A DNA stretch of 64,000 nucleotides from Diploptera punctata (GCA_030220185.1 JASPKZ010003844.1:4942001-5006000), one strand, 5' to 3'; shown: positions 45,542-55,641, counted from the first letter of the stretch. The notes: generated by a model not told the origin, from the letters alone. Translations and numbers: made by a program.

Positions 45542-45542
<1 letters not shown>
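45021..45542 (+). mobile_element. Non-autonomous Helitron, 522 bp, complete ends
   Basis: It starts TCTTAATATACAAAAATTTC after an A (45020) and ends CTAG (45539-45542) before a T. Twelve bases before the end is a hairpin GCCAC/GTGGC (agccacagcaacgcgtggc, about 45512-45530), the classic Helitron terminator layout. The 5' region has 'ctactgaaccgattttaata', common in insect Helitron ends. A 42-bp block is tandemly duplicated (45214-45255 and 45256-45297). No coding capacity. Confidence 0.9.

Positions 45543-45585
<43 letters not shown>
45543..45585. repeat. (TA)n microsatellite
   Basis: About 20 TA units directly after the Helitron 3' end. Confidence 0.97.
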
Positions 45586-45611
45586 CAACTTTTTTTTTAC
45601 AAAATTTGAGA

Positions 45612-45760
45612 TTAGATGAGTTTCTTGACCCTATGTTTAATTTCTTTTTGCACCTCATTCATGTTTGTAATTACGTTCCTAGCTATTTTAATTCCATCTC
45701 CACTTCGAAATTTCCCTCATTTGTTGAGTAGTTCACCTAGATTTGAAAATGCAGTAGTTA
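45612..45760 (-). mobile_element. LINE-A fragment, upstream part only
   Basis: The minus strand encodes KFRSGDGIKIARNVITNMNE and VQKEIKHRVKK, the ITNRNEMHKEIKHR region of LINE-A8. No downstream part is attached. Confidence 0.7.
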
Positions 45761-46265
45761 TGAAAAAGATGGGATTTGTAAGCAAAATTATCGCGTCTCT
45801 CAGGTGAAGTCACGACCTGTCAGATCGCTAAATAATGACTTGCATGACTAGAGTCATTTGTTACTTTCCAAAGTGAAATGAGCAGAGTGCTGCACTTGTA
45901 ACCTTGTCCCTCGCGCGCGCATTATTTTCTATTTACTGCAGTCTACCCTTGGCATTCTGTGAAATACAACGTTCCATATCTCTTAGGTCAGTCAACACAG
46001 ATGACAAAAGAGTCCAAACTGAATGTCCTCATATAGGAAACTTCTTCAAACTTCAAAAGATATTGAGACATTGAACAATTAATAAAAGGAAATTAGCGTC
46101 TCATTAATTTCTATGTGTTTTTATTTATAGTCCACTTAATAAATGTAGCAAGATGATTATCGTATCTCAATCTTAAGGAGCTTTGTGATTAAACTTAGTG
46201 TATAAATTGAAATAAATGCATAAGGTAAAATGAAGTCGTAATATATCATATTTATATTCATTCTA
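45761..46265. other. AT-rich DNA, no feature seen
   Basis: No frame or family match. Confidence 0.5.
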
Positions 46266-46658
46266 ACCGGCTGAATATTTTTTTTCAACTGCCCCAGGTT
46301 TGTCTTTCGACATTCCTGGTTTCTCTCCTGGCATGGCGTACTTGTAACCCACTTCTGAGGTTGGGGCGCCTGGAAGGCGGGGTTACGTTGCCCCAATGAT
46401 AATGGTGCGCCAGGAGAGTCCCTAATCCTAAGCTTAACCTAAGATTAATATGAATGATGATGATTGCGATGACCATATGATTTTCGGGGACCGTTTGGGC
46501 CTTAAAGTTTTCCTGACATTTGTCTTACAGGTGAGGAAAAACCCCGATAAAAACCTCACCCATAAAAACTATCCCGACCGCGGATCGAACCTGGGCCCGC
46601 TGCGTGACAAGGCAGCACGCTACCCCGAGACCACAGCGGTGGACACCGGCTGAATATT
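46266..46658 (-). mobile_element. SINE-A2 copy with exact 14-bp duplication
   Basis: The body 46280-46644 is flanked by accggctgaatatt at 46266-46279 and 46645-46658. It is full length with A tail and tRNA-like head. Exact 14-bp repeats suggest a recent insertion. The frames 46157-46396, 46285-46476 and 46450-46653 are read-throughs. Confidence 0.96.
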
Positions 46659-46944
46659 AAATTATTCATAATAATAATAATTATAAACTGATCCAAATGA
46701 AATTATAATAATTAAGGGTAAAATCCTGATTGTGTAAATATTTTGTTTTATTTATATCAGGATTGTTTATGTTGCATACACAGGTATCTCAACCAATATA
46801 TACAGTTTTTTTTTCTTCCACACTTACCGGTCTTGCGTGTCTCCATCTGTCATATTTCTCTTATTCATGTTGTCTTGAATTCCCTTCATCCATGTTGGCT
46901 TTGGTCTACCTCGTTTCCCTTTTCCAGGAGGTATCCATTTCAAT

Positions 46945-47831
46945 ACTCCTTTGTTTGATGTTGAGTGATTCCGGGTTCTGTGGCCGTGGTCCATAGTTGG
47001 TGTTGATACCAGACGTTTCGCCCTCAACTGCGGAGGGCATCTTCAGTGGCGAGTGCTTCTAGGCGTGTTTCCTGGTCGGAAGCTCTACTTAGAGTGAACG
47101 CTGCGGGTGTTGTATTGATACTAGTGGTGGGAGCAGGGTGAGCGGGCGTGGCTCTTGCTGATTGGCTAATGGTCGTCTCCTTGTTGTCCCTAGTGTTGAT
47201 GCATTTATTTTCTAGTGTACGGTACCAGGCCTTAGACAGTTTAATACCTTCCTCTTTTCTGTTAATATTTTCCTTATGCTTGTGTATTTCTATAGCCTCT
47301 CGATATAATCTAGGGAAACTGCAGACAAGGAGAAATGGATAAATCGGCTGTAGCAGAACATGCCATTATGAATGGACACCAGATTCTATTCGATGATACA
47401 CAAGTTTTAGCCACAACTTCCTATTATTTCCCTAGATTATATCGAGAGGCTATAGAAATACACAAGCATAAGGAAAATATTAACAGAAAAGAGGAAGGTA
47501 TTAAACTGTCTAAGGCCTGGTACCGTACACTAGAAAATAAATGCATCAACACTAGGGACAACAAGGAGACGACCATTAGCCAATCAGCAAGAGCCACGCC
47601 CGCTCACCCTGCTCCCACCACTAGTATCAATACAACACCCGCAGCGTTCACTCTAAGTAGAGCTTCCGACCAGGAAACACGCCTAGAAGCACTCGCCACT
47701 GAAGATGCCCTCCGCAGTTGAGGGCGAAACGTCTGGTATCAACACCAACTATGGACCACGGCCACAGAACCCGGAATCACTCAACATCATGATTACCGGC
47801 CGTGAAAGCCTGCATTCAACTCCTTTGTTTG
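46945..47831. mobile_element. Penelope-like inverted dimer, 861 bp, 13-bp duplication
   Basis: The insert 46958-47818 is flanked by exact actcctttgtttg (46945-46957, 47819-47831). Arms 46958-47318 and 47427-47787 are each 361 bp and match perfectly in my reading. The 108-bp spacer continues the coding sequence of the right arm. Only the right end has a further 31 bp (47788-47818), presumably the true 3' terminus. It is an outward-facing dimer of 5'-truncated copies. It contains the palindromic CCCTC..GAGGG then CGAAACG motif near 47708-47735 in each arm. Confidence 0.93.
47335..47721 (+). pseudogene. Penelope-like GIY-YIG endonuclease C-terminus
   Basis: This frame encodes the C-terminal tail of the GIY-YIG nuclease domain that Penelope-like elements carry after their reverse transcriptase. 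Visible family landmarks are MDKSAVAEHAIMNGHQILFD (AEH..GH.I.F.D), LATTSYYFPRLYREAIEIHK (R..REAIEI.K) and NINRKEEGIKLSKAWYRTL (N.NR..G..LS..W). The GIY and YIG motifs themselves lie upstream and are absent. The frame is open upstream of the first ATG to 47320 (CRQGE). It stops at 47719-47721. The mirror arm carries the same coding segment from 47427 onward, on the opposite strand. Truncated, so non-functional. Confidence 0.88.
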
Positions 47832-48037
47832 TTTCTGTGTCCCTTCTTCTCATTATATGCCCATATTATCTTAGTTGGATTTCTTCAATCTCTTTTACAA
47901 TATCCTTTCCTGCATTCATAATTTATCTTATTGTATTATTTTTTATTTTGTCCAATTTTGATATTCTTGCCGATCTTCTTAAAAACTCCATTTCTGTGAC
48001 TAATAATTTATTTCTGTGTTTTTGCTTCAACGTATTT

Positions 48038-48913
48038 ATATATTTATTCATCATCATCATCCGGTATCATGGCAGCTGCCGCCGTCTTCCGGAAACCAAA
48101 CGCCATTCTTCTCTGACCATCCATTGATTTTTCTCCAATCCTCTGACATTCATAGCTGCTTGTACCCCTTCTATCCAAGTTTTCTTCGGTCTTCCTCTCT
48201 TCCTCCTTTCTATTGGGATCCATTCCATAACAATTTTAGTCAATCGTTGCTCTGGCATTCTTTTGAGATGGCCATACCACTGTAATCTTTTCTTTTCTAT
48301 AATGTGTATGACCACCGCTGTGGTCTCGAGGTAGCGTGCTGCCTTGTCACGCAGCGGGCCCGGGTTCGATCCCCGGTCGGGGCAGTTTTTCTGGGTGAGG
48401 TTTTCATCGGGGTTTTTCCTCACCTGTAAGACAAATGTCAGGAAAACTTTAAGGCCCAAACGGTCCCCGAAATCATATGGTCATCATCATCATCATCCTC
48501 CTTATCATTATCATCTTCATCCTTCACCGGTGTGGAAAGCAACGGGAAGCTACCACACCTACAATTTCCTAGTAAAGCTGCAAGCGTAGCATGAAAATGC
48601 TATGATTGCAGTGAAGGACCTGCTTTCGGGCAGAATTACTGTGGATGGAATGTCTATGATGTCTGGCTCCTCTTGTACGCCCATAATTTCCCTTAATTCT
48701 TCATTTCGTATTTTATCCATTCTAGATTTTCCAGCTGATCTTCTTAAAACATCCATTTCTGCACTTAAAATTCTTTTCATTTCCCTGGTAGGAATTTGCC
48801 AGACTTCAGCACCATATGTTAAGATGCTCTGAATTATGGTTTGATATATTTGTGATTTTCTGTTCTTTGTAATATTTTGCTCCACCAAACAGAGTTTAAA
48901 GCATATATTTATT
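48038..48913 (-). mobile_element. LINE-D1 with 11-bp duplication, interrupted by SINE-A
   Basis: The element 48049-48902 is flanked by exact atatatttatt (48038-48048, 48903-48913). Minus-strand frames 48559-48888 (MVEQNITKNRKSQIYQTIIQ, ILTYGAEVWQIPTREMKRIL, EMDVLRRSAGKSRMDKIRNE) and 48067-48459 (EKKRLQWYGHLKRMPEQRLT, RRKRGRPKKTWIEGVQAAMN, EWRLVSGRRRQLP) are one reading frame once the 348-bp SINE-plus-duplication is discounted. The 3' tail is (ATG)n. It covers only the region after the RT palm. Confidence 0.93.
48301..48659 (+). mobile_element. SINE-A nested in LINE-D1
   Basis: The body 48312-48648 is flanked by aatgtgtatga (48301-48311) and aatgtctatga (48649-48659), an 11-bp duplication with one mismatch. 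It is a long-form copy with an intact tRNA-like head ('gggttcgatccccggtcggg'). The frame 48344-48589 is a read-through. Confidence 0.95.
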
Positions 48914-49129
48914 AATTGTGGAAATACTTAGAAAGTATTTAATGATCTGCACGTCACTCAGAAGTAAGCAGACAATGTAGGTTCGAAGCTTATTCTGCAA
49001 ATTAGGAATATTAACGAGTTGGGAAAACACAGAAATGCCTGGAATCCCCAACAGGTGAATCATCATGCATTATGTTTACACCCCAATTCAGGATGCAAAT
49101 GGTTGGAGAATTAGATATAACTCTAAACT

Positions 49130-49425
49130 ATACTAGCTTTATAAATCACCAGATATTGTAGTTTCAATAAAAGCAAATAGATTGAGATGGATTGGACATG
49201 TACAAAGAATGGATACAAACGAGGTATCTAAGAGGGTAATGCAATTAAAGCCAGATGGGAAGAGATCAGCTGGAAGACCAATGTTTTGATGGTTGGATGG
49301 AGTTGTTGAGGATGCAAAGAAGCTTGACATTTTCAACCGGTGGAAGGTCGCCTGTAATAGAGATGAATATATTTATTGCGAGCAGGCGAGGCCCAACTTG
49401 GGCTGTTGCCCTGATGATTATGATG
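49130..49425 (+). mobile_element. LINE-E fragment, 3' end
   Basis: It encodes DIVVSIKANRLRWIGHVQRM, then DTNEVSKRVMQLKPDGKRSA and GRPM, a stop where W is expected, then LDGVVEDAKKLDIFNRWKVA and ARPNLGCCP, ending in gatgattatgatga. This is a separate LINE family from A-D with its own terminal motif. Repeat F begins right at its tail. Confidence 0.82.
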
Positions 49426-50149
49426 ACTATTTAACTCATGCCCCAAATGGGAGTCAATGACCAATCACGTTTCAATGATTTCTGTTTTACAACCAATCAG
49501 AGTCGTGTTTCACGAAATATTTATCAGTGTTAGGATTATCATATATTAAACAAAGCTCCTCCTTTTTAATATTCTGAACAGGTCTGACCGTTATTTTGCA
49601 GTGACTGAGCCTATAACAAATACGGCTACCAGATTATATATAATAGTGCTTACATGTCAACATTTGTAGCAATTGATTATACCACCAAAAAAAGAAACCA
49701 CTGTTTGCACTTTCTTAAATGTATTTTTTCCCAGGTAATAATCGAGAAAAATATAATTGTCATATTTACATCATACGACATCAAAAATGAATTAATATAC
49801 AGATTGATGTGTTTCATTTTTTCTCCACTAGAGAGCATTCTTACAATGTTGCGTTCCTTTGGCAATAAATAGTATGATCTGGTTGCAGTGATAAACAAAA
49901 GAAGCAGTAGAAGCGTACCTATCGTTTCTCATTTGTTTTCAAACATCGCCGTTTACATTAAATATATAAATATTTTAAAATAACTATAGTTAAATAATGA
50001 TTTGTGAGTAAACAGCTTAATTTTATTCGTTAAATAGTCCTAACAAATGCCACTCTTGATTTCCAAATTCTCTAGATAAATTCACTCCTCACTTCGTGAG
50101 TCGTGAATTTATCGATAATTTGGAAATCACTCGTGGCATTACTTATGAT
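49426..50149 (+). repeat. Repeat F, 724 bp
   Basis: It starts actatttaactcatgcccc and ends ggcattacttatga. The last 115 bp contain a long near-perfect palindrome centred on 'cactccgtcacttcgtg'-like DNA: gatttccaaatt...ataaattcac / gtgaatttat...aatttggaaatc (about 50055-50140). It matches 63124-63875 (plus) and 59856-60535 (minus). The frames 49654-49872 and 49677-49898 are conserved only as DNA, with no known domain. Confidence 0.9.
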
Positions 50150-50779
50150 AATATGCAATATGGTTAACGAAATAAATTTTTTGTTAATATCTGTGAATCA
50201 ATCTTCGATGACACAAGCATTAATTAAACTCCATCTACAGTCAAACCAACGTTTTCATGTTAAGTTGTAGATGAACAAGCTGGGGCTTAATATTTGTACT
50301 TTCAGTCGTCAATAACTCTCCCCGGAACAATTAGCTTACGAACTATATTATTTCTAGCATATGGCATGTAGCCCGGGACATAATAAGAAATTCAACGTTT
50401 TGTAACATAATAAAATTAACTTGGAAATTTGCACAAGTACCGTAATTCGCTTCATAATATCTAATATAATATGTAAGGTTAGGGTTAAGTAATAACTCAT
50501 AATTAAGTTCGTTTCCAGTGTAAGGCCGGATTTCAAGGACCAAGCTCTCTAGGCCTTGCTACCTCCCGTCTTCTGTAAGCTGAGGCTCTCATATTTATGT
50601 TCCCGGAAACTGTTTGTAATAAATATCTTGTTAGCACATGATGTTGAATAGAGTGAGCCAGTTAGAATAGGTTCTGCATGACACACATAATTAACCACGG
50701 AGAGACGGGCTGAGGTCGCTCTTTGAGTAAAGCTTGGTTCCTGAATACCGGCATAAATGTTTGTCTAGGATATCCCAAA
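50150..50779. other. Unassigned
   Basis: Two overlapping minus frames at 50343-50543 and 50354-50536 have no domain. No family match. Confidence 0.5.
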
Positions 50780-50797
50780 AAAAAAAAAAAAAAAAGA

Positions 50798-50848
<51 letters not shown>
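50779..50848. repeat. Poly-A followed by (GA)n
   Basis: About 20 A followed by GAAGAA and about 22 GA units, directly abutting the LINE endonuclease fragment. Confidence 0.97.
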
Positions 50849-50849
<1 letters not shown>

Positions 50850-51305
50850 TGAAGAATGACTTTGGGCTTTAAGTTCGATTTGATATACATCGCAACTCCC
50901 CCACCTCTTTTTCCTAGTCTATCATTGCGACAGAGAGTATACCCGTCAATATCAACAAGTGAGGAGTGATGGGAAGGTTTAAGCCAGAACTCAGATATTA
51001 GGATCGCATGCAGAGAGATCTCGGAAAATAAATGTCGAATTTCATAAATGTGAGACAGGATGCTTTGAGCGTTAATGTGGACGATTTTAAGAGTAGTTGC
51101 AGGGAGTTGTTGGTAGTTGAACGAGGAGAAAAACGTTATTTTAGCAGGTAGGAGGTGGTGGGGTGGGAAGAATGTGAGGGTTCATTGACATTGTCATTTA
51201 AAGAAAGGGTAGGAACTTGTCTGGGGGATGGCTGTGTTGAAAGTAGGCCAGGGACTGCAAATAATTGACCAAAAACCTGGAAGATCAATTGTACCAACTT
51301 TTGCA
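50850..51305 (-). mobile_element. LINE apurinic-type endonuclease N-terminus, fragment
   Basis: Minus strand, about 51095 down to 50855: LKIVHINAQSILSHIYEIRH, LFSEISLHAILISEFWLKPS, DIDGYTLCRNDRLGKRGGGV, AMYIKSNLKPKV. These are the N-terminal motifs of the APE-type endonuclease of Jockey/CR1-like LINEs: the N of INAQS, the E of ISEFW, and R..GGGVA. The frame is open for at least 80 codons. Upstream (51300-51140) is another open stretch in a different frame (QVPTLSLNDNVNEPSHSSHP) that may be the end of ORF1. The central and 3' parts of the LINE are missing: the (GA)n tract follows directly. Confidence 0.85.
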
Positions 51306-51626
51306 AATAATAAAAATGTTAACTGAATTAACACACAATTAGGAGCAGAAAAAAATAAATATTAGTAATAATAAACTTAATTGGGCTATTCTAAGCAAAT
51401 AAAGTAAATGTTAACCTAATTAGCCTAGATTAATTGCTATAGATTAATTATTAATTTAAGAATTATTGAAAAAATTGATATATATTAAAAATAAGAGATA
51501 GATAATTAAATTGTTTTTAAATTATATGATATTAAAGAACATACCTTATAATACGCTAAAGGCTTAAATTAACATAGGTCACTAGCACTGGTGATACGCT
51601 TTTTTGATTCACCAACTTTAGCGAAT
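51306..51626. other. AT-rich DNA, no feature seen
   Basis: No family match or frame. Confidence 0.5.
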
Positions 51627-51948
51627 ATAACACCGTGAACTACATGGTCTTATAGGAAGCCAGATATAATAAGAACAGTGAAGTCTCATAGCCTGCGATG
51701 GGCAGGGAATGTGACACGAATGGGGAATGAAAGACATGCATGGAAGCATCTTGTAGGAAAACCAGAGAGAAAACGCCCAGTTGGTAGACCAATAATGAGG
51801 TGGGAGAATAACATTAACTATGATTTGAGAGAAGTAGATTATACAAGGAATGATTGGAAAACATTAGGTCAGGATAGGGATGTATTAGAGACCTTGTGTC
51901 CGCGCTGCCATGAAGCTGCGGGTTCGATATTGCCAGTGGGATTTGAAG
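51627..51948 (+). mobile_element. LINE-A10
   Basis: The frame 51678-52043 reads MKSHSLRWAGNVTRMGNERH, PERKRPVGRPIMRWENNINY and DYTRNDWKTLGQDRDV, then shifts frame at WRAY (tgtattagagaccttgtgtc) so the RAAMNLRVR end is lost. The 3' motif 'cgatattgccagtgggattt' marks the end. The remaining codons to 52043 are flanking DNA. Confidence 0.9.
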
Positions 51949-52751
51949 TAAAGATCTCTAGATTTATGCACAGCATAAGTTGGAGATCTTGTGTTCAAAT
52001 CTTGGCTCAGTTGTTAATGTCTCTCCCCAGTCTGATGCATTAATTTTCAAATGATAATTATTTTCTAATGGTGAGTTAATTGAGAGTTTGACCTTGAAGG
52101 CTGTTTATAGTCTCAAGGAATAAATTATGCGAATGACGAAAGACCAGTTGTCATGTCTGTAATTCTCAGAAGAAATGAAATATAGTACATGGCAAGAAGA
52201 GCATTAAATGTAAAGAGATAAATACTATGGCATTATGCTATGTGCAGCAGTCGTGAAGTTCCTGACAGCGAAACCCACCAGGGGGTCCACACCTCGTCCA
52301 GTCGTGTTTGTTTTCCCTCTCGCTGAATTAGCATATTACACGCTCCTTTCTGCCCACCGGTCCACGTGTATTCCAACACACCCCAAGCTCGTACCCAATC
52401 AAAACTTTCGAACTTTACTGTTCTAAGTTCAAAATGAATAGGAGTAAACAAAATACAAACTGCAAGCACTGATACCATATCATTCAAAATCTGATCCAAA
52501 GTGTAGGTATGGTGCAGTTTATGTGATTTCAGTTACTTATGGGAATAAAGCGCAAGTATAGGTCTGCATTCCGTAAATATCGTTCTTTATATAGATCAAA
52601 TATCCGTTGTGTTGCTATGAATCAGTTAAATAGATTGACTCAGAGAGGGGGAGTAAAAGAGTGAGGGAGAGGGAGGGAGGGAGAATGGTGAAGAAGGTAA
52701 GGTTGGGGAGGTAGCGTTTCATTTTATTTTATAATTATATTTTATCTTATA
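51949..52751. other. Unassigned
   Basis: 'gagatcttgtgttcaaatct' near 51986 has a weak B-box look. The GC-richer stretch 52230-52430 has frames on both strands (52233-52499, 52235-52426) without known domains. Purine-rich GGGAGGGA repeats lie at 52645-52685. Confidence 0.45.
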
Positions 52752-53297
52752 CTAGCTAATAGCCGGCGTGCGCTGCTACGCCTAAATAAATGAAAATTAA
52801 TGTGTTTTTATGTTTAGTTGAATAAGTGAAAGGAAAAAATTATATCATAATTATTTTTAGAAGCCCCGTGCTGATTACCCGGTGTTACCCGGGAATCTAC
52901 TTATCTCGATCTTCTGGGCATGAATGAGCTATATAAAAGACAAAATTCGTTATTGTGAGTTATCCGAAAAAGAATACCCACCGTGTGCTGTTATGCTTGC
53001 ACAGGAATTTGGGTACGTACTTGTCTCGATCTTCTTGGCATCAATGAAAGACAAAAATTGTTATTGTGAGTTATCCGTAAGAGATAAACATATGCTATCA
53101 CGGACTTTTTTTTGTAGAGCTTTTTGAGATATTCAACTCTGTGTACTAGGAGTTGAGTATCATAATTCTCTTATAGCCTATGTTCATCCCGGGAATCTCC
53201 TGAACATTTTGCAAAAAGCCCCATCACAATCGGATCAACGGTATGGCCGCGCATAAAGTACGAACAAACAAACAAACAAACATTTTTATATATTAGA
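52752..53297 (-). mobile_element. Non-autonomous Helitron, 546 bp
   Basis: On the minus strand it starts TCTAATATATAAAAATGTTT (5' TC at 53296-53297, after A) with a GTTT run, and ends CTAG (52752-52755, before T). A hairpin GGCGT/ACGCC lies about 13 bases before that end. It is the same family as 34148-34960 and 13760. A partial internal repetition around 'ttattgtgagttatccg' occurs at about 52952 and 53060. The short frame 52924-53127 is not a gene. Confidence 0.9.
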
Positions 53298-53633
53298 TTC
53301 ACAATAAAGAGCACAACGTTTGCCAACATATGAGTAGAGGATACCAAATTTAATGATTTTACTAATTAACAAGCAAGGGCATATAGCCTAATCAACAAAA
53401 ATTAGATAAGCGTAAATAATAAGTTCATATAATCAGTGCCGGTACGTATTTAGTTATAAGGCTCAATGAAAATAAAAATATTTCACGTTATAAAAATATA
53501 TTTTTAATATTTGTGATACAATTTTGATAATTATACAAATAAATCCAACCTTGTTAGGATCCTTACGGATATGAACATAACCTAAAACTTTACGCTCTAA
53601 TAAAGGAAGTACTAATTGAAACGACTTACATTT
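53298..53633. other. AT-rich DNA, no feature seen
   Basis: No family match. Confidence 0.5.
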
Positions 53634-53893
53634 ATTCCATTATTATATGTGCAAATGGCTTGAGTACACATTCATAACTATAATTTTATGCAGAAATTAA
53701 TGTTGTACGTATATTTTGGATATATTAATTTTATTCATATACTTTCTCGGAATAAATTAAATAAATAATTCCATTATTATATGTGCAAATGGCTGAGTGC
53801 ACATTCATAATTATAATTCTATGCAGAAATTAATGTTGTACGTATATTTTGGATATATTAATTTTATTCATATACTTTCTCGAAATAAATTAA
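53634..53893. repeat. Tandem duplication, two units of about 134 bp
   Basis: Units 53634-53767 and 53768-53893 share attccattattatatgtgca through catatactttctcg with only about six differences. Non-coding. Confidence 0.95.
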
Positions 53894-54061
53894 GTTCTAA
53901 AGTAATAAACTGATTGTTTGATCCATCAAGCCCTAATAACCTCAAAATTCCATTAATAAGCAAGTTCATTGTGAGCATATTTAAGGATGCCATTTTTTAA
54001 ATAGGTCATGACATGTACTACTGTGCATAACTAACATTGTTAGTATTTGTTGAAGTAGATC

Positions 54062-54275
54062 AGCTGAAATGAGATATCTTCCAAGGACTGGAGGATACAC
54101 ACTACTAGATCATAAAAAATGAATACATCTTAGAAGAATTACACATGGAACCATTAGAAAACAATTTCTGATTAGAAGTCAAGATGGATGCAACATGTTC
54201 ATCGAATGGAGGATCATAGGATACCCAAGCTGGAAGAAGAAGACTCAAAAGACTTTTGGATGGTGTTATAATTAT
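54062..54275 (+). mobile_element. Degenerate LINE fragment
   Basis: It encodes AEMRYLPRTGGYTLLDHKK, then out-of-frame pieces corresponding to a GYTLLDHKRNE..ILEEL box and an RRRLKRLLDG-like end. It resembles LINE-C but from a distinct family. Many frameshifts. Confidence 0.7.
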
Positions 54276-54362
54276 ATTAAAATAATGAAATTTGATATAA
54301 TACTAAATATAGAAGATATAAAATATTTTACGAATTCATTCCGAAATTCCAGTCTCAGCTAG

Positions 54363-54365
<3 letters not shown>

Positions 54366-54418
<53 letters not shown>
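54366..54418. repeat. (AT)n microsatellite
   Basis: About 26 AT units. Confidence 0.97.
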
Positions 54419-54425
<7 letters not shown>

Positions 54426-54861
54426 TACATCTTCGTTCATTAATGTCTCGATTCAAAATTAGGCGCTAAAAACTCACTTCCGCGATATAACTAGTGGCTC
54501 TTCGCTTATCAGCCGGCTCGGCTGCTGGTTTCTGATCCACATGGGCACGTCACAGAAGTCATACATTCAGCACTTGGGTGACATGACAATCATGTCAAAT
54601 TCCCCATCCGTCGTAAGTTGTTTTTCTGTACCTCAAGCAGCTAGTTATTAATTAATAATAATAATATAACAATACTTCCATTAATTAAACTTTATAACTT
54701 TCAAGAACCTGATAATTTTGCTTAGAATCATTTTCTTGCAGAGTTTAAGTTCTGTTAAGTACCATCAATCTTCGGCAAATATTCCATGATTTTATTTCTC
54801 TTCTTGAGGAATATTAACTCTGTATTCATTTAAGTTATTAGCCTGTCTCTCTTTATCTCGC
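54419..54861. other. Unassigned
   Basis: No family match or frame. Confidence 0.5.
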
Positions 54862-55095
54862 CTAGAAGTCCTTTGGCCTACCATCTGGCTGCTGGCTTCA
54901 CAAACACATGTGTTAATCAGAGATTGCACGATATCCACCTAGTATAGAAGTTTCATGTGTTCAGTATATCGGGTTCAGCAACAATAGATATATTTTCTCT
55001 ACCCGAATTCCTCATGATGCTGTTAAAGTCCCATGAGGAGTCGAAGCAGCTCAAGTCCCGTAAATCTTCCTTAAATCGCTCAGCTACGTCGAGGG
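54862..55095 (-). mobile_element. SINE-G copy, diverged
   Basis: It runs from tcgcctagaagtcctttggc to the tRNA-like head ('taaatcgctcagctacgtcg'). About 60 bp of the body is deleted around 54995-55025. Confidence 0.8.
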
Positions 55096-55641
55096 ACAAT
55101 TAATTATCTGATAAGATACTAATTTAGATATCTTGAAATTTTACTATAAATTGTTCTGTTGTAATGCATGGCCTACTACTTCGTATTTAATTAATATTAA
55201 TACTTTATTCCTAGATCACTCTTTAAAATTAAAAACATCTACACATCATACAATTAAGTTATTAGCATTTTGATATCACTTTTCTCGTTCTCAATCGATG
55301 AGTAAAAATTCTAGTGTATTTATAGATCTTCCAACTACGAGTAATACAGTTCCACTTAGTCTATGGTAATATATTAGATAATAATTAGGCTTCTCTGATT
55401 CTATATGGATATTTTATGTTTACACGCTTTATATTAGCTTGACCTGTATCTATGTAACGAAATCTTTCAACACTTAAAAACGTTGGATCGACTTGAAACT
55501 TTGCATACTTTTAAAGGGCCAATGACAATACAATAATTTCATAATTTTTTTTCTTCTAAGATCCTGTCCAGGATCATCAGGACATCAAAAAAATAAAGAC
55601 CGATATAATAGCTTGTGTACGTATCGACTTTTTAGTCTATC
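55096..55641. other. AT-rich DNA upstream of the tRNA
   Basis: 'ggatcgacttgaaactttgc' near 55484 resembles motifs in Helitron 5' regions, but no TC/CTAG pair was found. It includes a short palindrome, atcctg..caggat, near 55560-55575. Confidence 0.45.

Larger units (their letters stand above)
46810..48037 (-). mobile_element. LINE-D2, split by a Penelope-like insertion
   Basis: The 5' part (about 48037 down to 47819) encodes VTEMEFLRRSARISKLDKIK and, with a stop in place of W, LR.YGHIMRRRDTETNKG. The 3' part (46957 to 46810) resumes GVLKWIPPGKGKRGRPKPTW, then MKGIQDNMNKRNM. The junction is exact across the 13-bp duplication actcctttgtttg and the reading frame continues across it. The split precedes neither end of the LINE, so the Penelope-like element arrived later. 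Confidence 0.88.

Noticed and set aside
47148..47342. Plus-strand frame in the left arm of the Penelope-like dimer
   Set aside because: It is the reverse complement of the nuclease coding sequence in the right arm.
49654..49898. Frames in repeat F (also at 60112-60303 and 63341-63672) as a small gene family
   Set aside because: Similarity extends equally over non-coding parts of the repeat. Frames on both strands are conserved to the same degree, and no domain is visible.
52233..52499. 88-codon minus frame with a WTGGQKG peptide as a possible gene
   Set aside because: No recognisable domain, and the surrounding DNA gives no gene structure. It is left as unassigned.
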